Source: Bacteroidota bacterium
Lineage (GTDB): Bacteria; Bacteroidota; Ignavibacteria; UBA10030; UBA8401
Assembly (NCBI GenBank): GCA_041658205.1
Contig: JBBAAO010000001.1
Coordinates: 2,232,001-2,296,000 of the forward strand
Reading direction: 5' to 3'
DNA: 64,000 bases
Under the pieces are notes generated by a model that saw only the letters and a list, made by a program, of their open reading frames with translations, was not told the origin of the DNA and did no database searches. The position numbers were made by a program, and so were the translations under genes. This document shows positions 1 to 7,917 of the stretch, piece by piece (positions within the stretch are counted from its first letter, which is position 1; every line of letters starts with the position of its first letter).

Positions 1-702
1 TGTTCGTTCAGAAATGTCTACCGTGTTATAATCTCGTCCAGACTCAGCTCCACCGTAGGCAGCAAAATGCTTTGCGCAGGCCAGAATATTTCCATCACCC
101 AAAATATTTTTTCCTTGAAATCCCCTCACTCGCGCTGCTGCCATTGCAGAACCGAGATACGGATCTTCGCCGGAGCCTTCAGCAATTCTTCCCCATCGCG
201 GATCCCGGGCAATATCCACCATCGGTGCATACGTCCAGTGAATTCCCGTGGCCGATGCTTCTACTGCAGCAATATGTGCAGATTGTTCTACCAATGATGG
301 ATTCCAGGAACTTGCTTCGGCAAGTGGAATGGGAGTGATTGTTGCAACACCGTGAATGACATCATAACCGAATAAGACAGGAATATGCATCCGTGTTTGT
401 TCAACCGCAATTTTCTGTATCCTTCCCGTTTCCTCGGCACCCATCACACCAAGAAATGAACCGATCTTCCCTTGTCGCAGTAACAATGTTTGTTCTTCGT
501 TTAATCGTTCCGTTTTATCATCGTACCATGTCCCGCCGATCTGGTTCAATTGACCAAGTTTCTCTTCCAGCGTCATCAGTGAAATGATCGAATCGATTTT
601 TGCTTCTGCCTGTACCGCCAGCAACGGTGCAGAAGATTGAGCAGAAATAATTCCGAGACCAATCAGAAGAAAAAAAAGTATCTTGCCAAAAACGTTCTTC
701 AT
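1..702 (-). CDS. GH3 family beta-glucosidase, exported (3' end outside window)
   Basis: The reading frame is open from an ATG at 702 to the window edge, giving 234 N-terminal residues. It begins with a signal peptide (MKNVFGKILFFLLIGLGIISAQ) and continues into a GH3 N-terminal TIM barrel: MTLEEKLGQL, then VLFGYDVIHG, then APMVDIARDPRWGRIAEGSGEDPYL, and then the KHFAAYG segment (the last lysine-histidine pair binds substrate in this family). The catalytic Asp would lie downstream of the edge. GH3 enzymes release glucose from the non-reducing end of beta-gluco-oligosaccharides. It follows the esterase gene by about 11 bp on the same strand and is the last visible gene of the glucan cluster. The family is clear; linkage preference is inferred from the neighbours. 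Confidence 0.9.
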   Translation of the reverse strand, partial: MKNVFGKILFFLLIGLGIISAQSSAPLLAVQAEAKIDSIISLMTLEEKLGQLNQIGGTWYDDKTERLNEEQTLLLRQGKIGSFLGVMGAEETGRIQKIAVEQTRMHIPVLFGYDVIHGVATITPIPLAEASSWNPSLVEQSAHIAAVEASATGIHWTYAPMVDIARDPRWGRIAEGSGEDPYLGSAMAAARVRGFQGKNILGDGNILACAKHFAAYGGAESGRDYNTVDISERT

Positions 703-713
703 ACTATCCTATG

Positions 714-1439
714 TTATTTTGTATGTAATAAAAACCAATCGTATAGTTCCGGATTTGCATATGTCGCATCCCAGGCATTATGGTTGGCATCGGGATATAC
801 TGTGTATTTTACTTTTGTACTGCCAAATTTGTGTAAAAATTGAACCATCGTTTCGCTTTCTGTCGGTGGTACAACGTTATCTCTAGCCCCGTGAAAAACC
901 CATATCGGTTTATCTTTAAGTTTTTCTACATCCTCTAAGTGTCCCCAGCCGCAAACAGGTGCAATCGCCGCAAATCGTTCAGGATATGCTATGGCGAATT
1001 TCCATGTGCCCAATCCTCCCATACTCAGTCCTGTCAAATAAATTCGATTTGTATCAATGGGAAGTTTGATGAGAACTTCATCGAGCATAGCATTTAATGC
1101 TTCTGCATTCCACCGCTGACCATCTGGACATTGCGGCGAGACAACGATGAATGGAAAATCATCTTTTGTTTCAACAATTTTTGGCAAACTGTGTACTTTT
1201 AATGTATTAGGATCACTTCCCCGCTCACCCGAACCATGAAGAAAAATAATGAGAGGCCAACGTTTTTGACTTTGTAAGAACGATTGTGGAGTATAAACGA
1301 GAATATCATATCCAACAGTTTTGACAATCTCCTTCTCAAAACGCTGAGCGTGTTGTCCCTGTGTCATACCCCATTCCTTCGATGCAGTACAGCCAATCAT
1401 AGTCATTATCATTACAACAAGTGAGAATGTATTTTTCAT
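714..1439 (-). CDS. Alpha/beta-hydrolase (dienelactone hydrolase/esterase-like) lipoprotein
   Basis: A 241-aa protein from the ATG at 1439. A start 21 bp further upstream is possible but would overlap the GH2 gene. The N-terminus MKNTFSLVVMIMTMIGC is a signal peptide with a plausible lipobox (MIGC), so an anchored periplasmic or surface lipoprotein is likely. The alpha/beta-hydrolase signals are HGSGERG (oxyanion-hole region, about residue 69), GLSMGG with nucleophile Ser139, GARDNVVPP (acid) and DANHNAW (catalytic His). Such predicted peptidases/esterases are common in glycan loci and may remove acyl groups from the polysaccharide. That role is inferred from context; the substrate is unknown. 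Confidence 0.8.
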   Translation of the reverse strand: MKNTFSLVVMIMTMIGCTASKEWGMTQGQHAQRFEKEIVKTVGYDILVYTPQSFLQSQKRWPLIIFLHGSGERGSDPNTLKVHSLPKIVETKDDFPFIVVSPQCPDGQRWNAEALNAMLDEVLIKLPIDTNRIYLTGLSMGGLGTWKFAIAYPERFAAIAPVCGWGHLEDVEKLKDKPIWVFHGARDNVVPPTESETMVQFLHKFGSTKVKYTVYPDANHNAWDATYANPELYDWFLLHTK

Positions 1440-1443
1440 TGTA

Positions 1444-4104
1444 TCACGTTTGAGATGCATAATCCAACAAATTCAAGAAAAGTTGTTGCGCAATCGGATC
1501 AACTCTGCGGGCAAAAAGCGAATTCTGTTCCGTAGAACGTTTCAGCCTTCCGCGCAACTGCAACCGGAAGAGGATAATTTTTCCCATGCCGTATTCTACC
1601 TCGCAGGCAGCATTCACTTGTAGATTTATCCCGCAACTAGCCAGTCTTTTTGAAGGAATGGAAAAATCAACATCATATTGTGATACAATCTCTCCGCCGT
1701 ACGCTCCATTAAACATTTTCAGATATTCTTTATCGACTTTGTTCCATAACGGATGCGAATGATCTTCTGCAAAAACGTATGAATCATATCCTCCTTTGTC
1801 AAGGTCAGCTCGGTGAGAAATATTCAATTCAACCCCCTCAACAACTGTATGTGTTATAGTACCCACAACCCGGAATTCGGGCTCGATCAATATCAGTGTC
1901 CCTCCATTTTTCACAAATGAGGTAATCTCTTCTTTTCTTTGTTGATATACCCAATTCCCCAGAACATTCCCATTCACTATTACAGTGGTCGGTTTTTGAA
2001 AATCAGCAGTATTAAATTGCAAAGAAGGAACGCCAATTTCTGTTAGATACATCTTCATCTCTTCCGATGGATCGAACATGACAATTTGCTTCTCCAATTT
2101 CGGAACTACCCGTTTATGAAAAGCGTACGTCATTTTACTGCTCTTTGCAACGGTAACGTTCTCTTCTTTCAACTCAGCACAAATGCTCCATCGATCCAAA
2201 GCGTTCGGCAGCATAAATTTTTCTATTAAGACAATGTCACTCACCGCTGGGACTTCAACCAGAATTTCCTTTTTCGTCAGCCATTGACGATCCGATGTTC
2301 TTATTCCAAATACAACCGTTCCTTTTCGTGTACCGTTGGAATCGTTAAAAACAAAAATCTTCACTGTTCGGGTTTCATTGACAAAAAAGTGTCTGTCCCA
2401 CAATTCAATGCTGACACCAAAAGGAGCAAATGCATTTTTGATGACGCTTAACAATGGTTTCGGTTGCAGATCCTTAATATCACCCAAGAACCAATGTGCT
2501 GTGGGGCCATCATTATTGCTGATATACACAAATGGCTGAATCGCTTTGATACGCATTCGACGGAAGAGTTCGATCAATTCCTGAGCAAGAAATGATTGAT
2601 GGGAAATAATATCTTCTTTGGTATATACTCTTCCCATCCATCGTTCAACAATTGTTTTCGTCAAGACCGTCGGTTCCCATTGGTCGTTGAACCACCACCA
2701 CAAAAATTCATTCACCATTGAAGGAACCGGGAGATTTTCGATTTCGTCAAGCGAACGTGCAAAACCAAACGATCGATTATTCAACACCATTCCTAGCGAA
2801 TAGATGTACGGATGTTCTTCGCGAAAATCGACTGATTCCCACGGACGAGTGGGATCGAGTTTTTTCATTTCGGGAACGATTTCGTTTTGCACGGTATCGT
2901 CGGTCGATTCATTCAATGGATCCCAAATAACAATACTGGGATGATTCCAATTATCATGCAACCATTCGGTAAATTCTTTTCGGATTTGTACATCCGAACC
3001 AGTAGCACCCCAGAACTGCCATTCATTTTGGATCAACATACCATATTCGTCAGCAATATCGTACCAGCGATTATACATTTGGCCAAGATGATTGCGAAAA
3101 AAATTAAAATGATGTTCCTTCGGAATATCGATAAGCGCCTTCTTGATCCACGTTTCATCCCATGGCAAAAGCTTTCGCTGCTGATCGGAAAGAAAACGGT
3201 GAAATGCGATATTACTACCGCGAAGAAGAATCCGTTGACCATTCAAATAAAAATCAGATCCTGAGACTGTGAATTCCCGCATCCCAAATGTCGTCCGCAT
3301 AGAATCAAATTCTCGCATCCCTTCCTGCACAGTCAATTCCACTTCATAGAGAAACGGATTATCGGGAGACCACAACGATACTTTATCAATGGGAATTTGA
3401 AATACGAACTCTTCTATGCCATGATCTTCAATCAACACCGTAGAGTCTTCAATTGGTGACATTGCCTTATGGGAATTTTTTTCAAAAATTCGTCCAAAGA
3501 TATGTATCGATTCCTTTTTATGTTCTAGATTTTGGATCCATGCTCGGACTTCGGCGACGCCAGTGTAAATATGTGGTATCACCTGCACTAATTTCACTCG
3601 AACACCTCCCACACACACAAGCGAAACATCGCCCCAAATTCCCGGAGTATAGACTTCTTTTTCCTGATCTCGTCCTACGGCACTTTCAGGAGGTAACGTT
3701 GATTTTGAGCCGACGCGGATGATTAATTCATTTGGTTGGTCAATCTCAAGAAACTCATTCAACGCATATTCCTGCGAAGTGTAACAACTGATTGAGCCGC
3801 CACGATGATGTCCGTTTAACCATACTTCGGTTCCAAACATGCTCTGTTCTATGTTCAAAAAAACAAAATGTGTCGGAAGGATGTTTTCGATGGTGAATGA
3901 CGTTCGGTACCAATGATAATCGAACGACTCCCATGCATATGCGGGAAGAGCCATGTCGACAACAGCGGGAACATTTACCGTAGCAGTAAATTGTTGAGGA
4001 ATCGTAGATTTTTCACCGCCGGAAATGTCCCAAATTCCATTGAGTGAAAATGTGTTACGAGGTTTGTTCGGATCAAGAATATAATGAGTACTTGCCACAA
4101 GCAA
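1444..4104 (-). CDS. Glycoside hydrolase family 2 enzyme with C-terminal GATase-like domain
   Basis: About 886 aa. Order: jelly-roll sugar-binding domain (20-165, WLNGHHRGG), immunoglobulin-like domain (170-280), TIM barrel (about 285-590) and a C-terminal flavodoxin/GATase-like domain (about 675-885; FVKNGGTLILIEPE). Glu399 in WDPLNES is the expected acid/base and Glu466 in VNEFLWW a likely nucleophile. There is no signal peptide, so a cytoplasmic enzyme is implied. No ATG is available at the N-terminus: the frame starts at TTG (4104) or GTG (4098), directly after the stop codon of the upstream GH144 gene, which suggests translational coupling. GH2 covers beta-galactosidase, mannosidase, glucuronidase and others; the specificity cannot be read from the sequence. 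Confidence 0.82.
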   Translation of the reverse strand: MLVASTHYILDPNKPRNTFSLNGIWDISGGEKSTIPQQFTATVNVPAVVDMALPAYAWESFDYHWYRTSFTIENILPTHFVFLNIEQSMFGTEVWLNGHHRGGSISCYTSQEYALNEFLEIDQPNELIIRVGSKSTLPPESAVGRDQEKEVYTPGIWGDVSLVCVGGVRVKLVQVIPHIYTGVAEVRAWIQNLEHKKESIHIFGRIFEKNSHKAMSPIEDSTVLIEDHGIEEFVFQIPIDKVSLWSPDNPFLYEVELTVQEGMREFDSMRTTFGMREFTVSGSDFYLNGQRILLRGSNIAFHRFLSDQQRKLLPWDETWIKKALIDIPKEHHFNFFRNHLGQMYNRWYDIADEYGMLIQNEWQFWGATGSDVQIRKEFTEWLHDNWNHPSIVIWDPLNESTDDTVQNEIVPEMKKLDPTRPWESVDFREEHPYIYSLGMVLNNRSFGFARSLDEIENLPVPSMVNEFLWWWFNDQWEPTVLTKTIVERWMGRVYTKEDIISHQSFLAQELIELFRRMRIKAIQPFVYISNNDGPTAHWFLGDIKDLQPKPLLSVIKNAFAPFGVSIELWDRHFFVNETRTVKIFVFNDSNGTRKGTVVFGIRTSDRQWLTKKEILVEVPAVSDIVLIEKFMLPNALDRWSICAELKEENVTVAKSSKMTYAFHKRVVPKLEKQIVMFDPSEEMKMYLTEIGVPSLQFNTADFQKPTTVIVNGNVLGNWVYQQRKEEITSFVKNGGTLILIEPEFRVVGTITHTVVEGVELNISHRADLDKGGYDSYVFAEDHSHPLWNKVDKEYLKMFNGAYGGEIVSQYDVDFSIPSKRLASCGINLQVNAACEVEYGMGKIILFRLQLRGRLKRSTEQNSLFARRVDPIAQQLFLNLLDYASQT

Positions 4105-5493
4105 TTATTTTTTCTTAGAGTAATTTTCCAACCAGCCGCCGGTAAATCCGGCTCGCTGTAAACCTTTTACGACGTATGGATTTTTTTTCATCACATTCCA
4201 TACAAGTTCACTGCGCAAATTTTCAATCATGATGACAATCGGCCCCTGATCAATCCCAATATAATCGTGATCGATCCAACCATTAGGAGTGCTGTCCGTA
4301 ACATACGTTAGATTGAACGCGTCGAGAAATCCATATTTCGTCCAGAGTTCTGGAACACTGTTGCGCATTGCTTTGAGTGCGGGAAGAGAAATTTCCGGAG
4401 CAAATGCTATTGAACCTCCGGCAGCTGTCGGCGCAATGGTACCGTCATCATTCACCCAATCTGCTGAAACTCCCCTCGCTCTATAGGTAAAGAATTGTCG
4501 ACGTATTCCTTCAATCGTTCGGGTTTCATCCGCAGGTCCATCACATGCGGTAAGTCCCCAAATATTTTCAGAATAGCCGTTCAATTTTTTAGGGTTTTCC
4601 TTTGCGTATGCTTGATGAGTTAACGTAGCACGACGAGAGTTCTCAAAATAATCGATTCCTTTTTCTCTCATATATGAATCTTTGATTCCGCGAAAATCGA
4701 TCCACGAATGAGAGAATTGATGTCCGAACAATGGACCAAAACTGATAAACTCTAAACCATAGTACTTCATCCATAACGAAGTCCGCGTAAATCCATTCCA
4801 TGCTTCGCTTGGTATTGGCGATGTGGGAGAACCAAGAGCAAGAATATACAGAATCATTGATTCGTCATATCCTTTCCAATCCGAAGGATGAATTCCTTTT
4901 TCAGGATACCAACCCATGCTCATTAATGGTGGGCGAGCATATAACCATTGCCAATCAATTCGGTGATACATCGAATCCGCATAAGCACGGATTGCTTGCT
5001 CCGTTTCTTTTTCGTTGTTAAAGTAGGATTGACAGAATAATATTCCGGCGAGTAACCATGCCGTATCGACCGTTGAAAGTTCTATATCCTTATTGAACCG
5101 GGTACCTTTTTTGAGGTCAAGAAAATGGTAATAGAATCCCCGATACCCCGCAGTTCCCATCATCGCATCGCCTTGCGGAAGATAATATAAATATCGGATC
5201 GTCGTAAGCACTCTGTCCGCAGCCGCTTCGCGTGATATGTATTTTCGTTCTGCACCAATTCCATACGATGTAAGAGCAAAACCAATTGCCGCCGTACTGG
5301 AAAATGTAAGTGAAGGATAACGGTCGGGAGTTAATCCTGTTTTGGGATCAACACATTCCCAAAAATAGTTGAATGTGCGATGTTGGAGTGTATCGAGAAA
5401 ACCATCCTCAAAATATTTTTTATTTGCACTGTTCTGTGAAAATGCAAAATGAGATAACGAGAAAACAAATACTACACAGAATAATTTTTTCAT
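4105..5493 (-). CDS. GH144-type endo-beta-1,2-glucanase-like (glycoamylase fold), periplasmic
   Basis: A 462-aa protein with a signal peptide (MKKLFCVVFVFSLSHFAFSQ) followed by one (alpha/alpha)6 domain of the glycoamylase/GH144 type over its whole length. Recognisable segments are TFNYFWECVDPKTGLTPDR, STAAIGFALTSYGIG, GFYYHFLD, ELSTVDTAWLLAG, WKGYDESMILYILALG, FGPLFGHQFSHSWIDFRG, NSRRATLTHQAYAKEN, WGLTACDGP and the closing IDQGPIVIMIENLRS. Characterised GH144 enzymes are endo-beta-1,2-glucanases making sophoro-oligosaccharides. With no sorting domain, this copy probably works in the periplasm, unlike its paralogue encoded just upstream. Its ATG overlaps the upstream stop by 4 bp (ATGA), so they are co-translated. 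The family call is strong; the linkage is inferred. Confidence 0.85.
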   Translation of the reverse strand: MKKLFCVVFVFSLSHFAFSQNSANKKYFEDGFLDTLQHRTFNYFWECVDPKTGLTPDRYPSLTFSSTAAIGFALTSYGIGAERKYISREAAADRVLTTIRYLYYLPQGDAMMGTAGYRGFYYHFLDLKKGTRFNKDIELSTVDTAWLLAGILFCQSYFNNEKETEQAIRAYADSMYHRIDWQWLYARPPLMSMGWYPEKGIHPSDWKGYDESMILYILALGSPTSPIPSEAWNGFTRTSLWMKYYGLEFISFGPLFGHQFSHSWIDFRGIKDSYMREKGIDYFENSRRATLTHQAYAKENPKKLNGYSENIWGLTACDGPADETRTIEGIRRQFFTYRARGVSADWVNDDGTIAPTAAGGSIAFAPEISLPALKAMRNSVPELWTKYGFLDAFNLTYVTDSTPNGWIDHDYIGIDQGPIVIMIENLRSELVWNVMKKNPYVVKGLQRAGFTGGWLENYSKKK

Positions 5494-7916
5494 TTTGAAA
5501 GGATCATTTTTTGGGTTTGACTGAAATAACCGGCGGTGAGTTTATAGAAATATATTCCGCTTGATAACTGTCCGGCATCGAATGAAACGGAATACATTCC
5601 TGCTGGTTTCTGTTCGTTAACTAATGTGGCGATCTCTCTTCCTAAAACATCATACACCTTTAAACTCACATTGCCGATGGCTGATAACTGATAACTAATC
5701 GTTGTCGTTGGATTGAATGGGTTCGGATAATTCTGTGTTAATGAATATTGTTCCGGTATGTTGTTTTCTACCAACGCAACGTCCGTTACAGTTGTAAATC
5801 CAGCTTTTTGCAAGCCATCCGAAATAATTTTTTCTTTCATGAACGTGGTCCACACTTTTCCCGTGCGATAGTTTTCTGTCATAATAATGATCGGTCCTTG
5901 ATCGATCCCCAACACATCTTTCCCCCACCAATTTACTGTTTCATTGAAAGCATCGGTAAATCCATAACCGGTCCAAATCTTTGCACGATGCGTATCATAC
6001 ATATTACGCAACGCCGGAATACAAACTTCAGGAGCAAATGGCATTGAACCGCCGGGAGCGGTAGGATTCAACGTTCCATCATCATTCATATTTGTTCCGC
6101 GTGCATTGTAACCGGTGGGGACATCGCTTGCAGTAATTCCCCACATATTAGCTCCGTACCCAACAGCACCTTTTGGATTTTCTATACAATATAATCTCTG
6201 ATCGAGTGTTGCCCGTCGGGAATTCTCAAAGTAGGTAATCCCTTTTCCCTTCATGTAAGTGTCGGCAATATTTTTATAGTCCACCCAGCAATGTGAGTAT
6301 TGATGCCCAAACAATGGGGGAAAATTAACAAAATAATCATTAATTCGTGTGCTAAAGAACCATTGATATCCCTTTGTCCATTCATTCCACGAAACAGCAG
6401 ATAGCGGATTAACCTGTGCGCCGATTCCAATGATATAGAGGATCATTGCTTCATTGTATCCTATCCATCTAGCTCCGAGAAAATTGGATTCGGGATGCCA
6501 TCCCATTGTCAGCGATAATCCGGAATTTCTCATCCATCCCCAATCGACGCGTGCCACAATGGAATCTGTCAATGCTCGAATTTGAGTTTCCAACGAATCG
6601 GTTCCATTAAAATATTGTTTTGAGTATAACATTCCTGCCAGAAGAAGACCTGTGTCAATTGAAGAAAGTTCACACGTCCATGTTCGCGTTGCAGAATTCA
6701 TATCAAGAAAATGATAAAACCATCCTTTATAACCTATCATACCAATTGGTGTAGTACCTTGCGGGCCATTCCAAAATGTTTTGATGGTTGTTAAAGTCCT
6801 GTCGCGTCCTTCCGCACGGGTGATGTATCCATGATCTACGCCAATACCAATAGCGGTTAATCCGAACCCGACTGCCGCAATGCTTGCCGGTGAATCTTTT
6901 GAGCTTCTGTCTTTTATCAATCCGTTGGAAGGGTTCGCTTCATACCAGAAATAATCAAACGATGTTTGCTGAACATATTCTAAAAAATCATCGGTGGTTC
7001 CAAATGATTTCGGCAGAACAATCACTGTATCCGAATTTGGACTTTCAATTTGAGATGCATTCATCGCTTTGACGAAATAATAATACGATTGTCCGTTAAC
7101 AACCGTAACATCAAAATAACTTTGTGTAGGTAATGCTGCGGAATTCATTTTACTGTAAGGACCGGCCGCAGAAGTTGATCGATAGACATTATACCCAATA
7201 ACATTTTGTTCGGAATTTTTATTCCAGTGCAACGTCATCGTCTTATCGCCGATGCGTGCTATAATTTTTTTGGGAGGGCTGGGAAGTGTTGTATCCGTTA
7301 CGGCCGATGCGGCGGCAACAATTTTTACATTGTCGAACCACATCGTATGAGAAACGTTGTCCGTTCCATTTTGATTGAAATTGATATCCTTAAATTGAGC
7401 GGGATCAAACTGATTAAACGGCTGAAATGAAGCTAATGGAATGCTGACACGCTGCCATGTCATTAGATCACCATCAATTCCCGAAGATAAACGATCTCCA
7501 AGTGCATACAATGTTGAAAGTTTACCTGTCGTACTTTCCAATCCGAGTTGTGGAAGATCCCCTGCGGCGATTGAACTCTGAGCATTCACAAACAGAATCA
7601 AACTATCGTAACCGCTTGCATCACGGGCAGCCCAATTAGGACTGGAAATAAAAATTTTCCAACTTCCTCCCGCAGAAGATTTCCATTGAATCAATCCGCT
7701 GTGATTCCCTGAATAGTGCTGTGTAGTTTCGATCTTCAGTTTATCACTGCTTCCGCCGGCAAGAGTAAGTGTACTGGGTGAGGTAACGTTTCCCCAGGAC
7801 GCATCGTAAAATCCATCGCCAACCGCATCATCCTCATCAAAGATGAGGAGATCCGGTTTCGATTGCGCAGAAAGAATAGAAGAGATCAATAACAGAACGA
7901 TAAAAAAAAATTTCAT
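5490..7916 (-). CDS. T9SS-exported GH144-type glucanase with CBM-like and FnIII modules
   Basis: 808 aa from the ATG at 7916 (a TTG 12 bp upstream would overlap the GH94 stop and is less likely). Order: signal peptide (1-18), CBM-like beta-sandwich (about 20-205, with MWFDNVKI at its end), fibronectin type III domain (about 213-300), GH144/glycoamylase catalytic domain (about 310-710; IGYNEAMILYIIGIG, PPLFGHQYSHCWVDY, NSRRATLDQRLY, LGIDQGPIIIMTENYR) and a T9SS type A sorting domain (YPNPFNPTTTISY through YKLTAGYFSQTQKMILSK). The sorting domain predicts secretion through the type IX system to the cell surface. It is the likely first attacker of the polymer; the smaller paralogue follows with a 4-bp overlap. 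Confidence 0.87.
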   Translation of the reverse strand: MKFFFIVLLLISSILSAQSKPDLLIFDEDDAVGDGFYDASWGNVTSPSTLTLAGGSSDKLKIETTQHYSGNHSGLIQWKSSAGGSWKIFISSPNWAARDASGYDSLILFVNAQSSIAAGDLPQLGLESTTGKLSTLYALGDRLSSGIDGDLMTWQRVSIPLASFQPFNQFDPAQFKDINFNQNGTDNVSHTMWFDNVKIVAAASAVTDTTLPSPPKKIIARIGDKTMTLHWNKNSEQNVIGYNVYRSTSAAGPYSKMNSAALPTQSYFDVTVVNGQSYYYFVKAMNASQIESPNSDTVIVLPKSFGTTDDFLEYVQQTSFDYFWYEANPSNGLIKDRSSKDSPASIAAVGFGLTAIGIGVDHGYITRAEGRDRTLTTIKTFWNGPQGTTPIGMIGYKGWFYHFLDMNSATRTWTCELSSIDTGLLLAGMLYSKQYFNGTDSLETQIRALTDSIVARVDWGWMRNSGLSLTMGWHPESNFLGARWIGYNEAMILYIIGIGAQVNPLSAVSWNEWTKGYQWFFSTRINDYFVNFPPLFGHQYSHCWVDYKNIADTYMKGKGITYFENSRRATLDQRLYCIENPKGAVGYGANMWGITASDVPTGYNARGTNMNDDGTLNPTAPGGSMPFAPEVCIPALRNMYDTHRAKIWTGYGFTDAFNETVNWWGKDVLGIDQGPIIIMTENYRTGKVWTTFMKEKIISDGLQKAGFTTVTDVALVENNIPEQYSLTQNYPNPFNPTTTISYQLSAIGNVSLKVYDVLGREIATLVNEQKPAGMYSVSFDAGQLSSGIYFYKLTAGYFSQTQKMILSK

Positions 7917-7917
7917 T

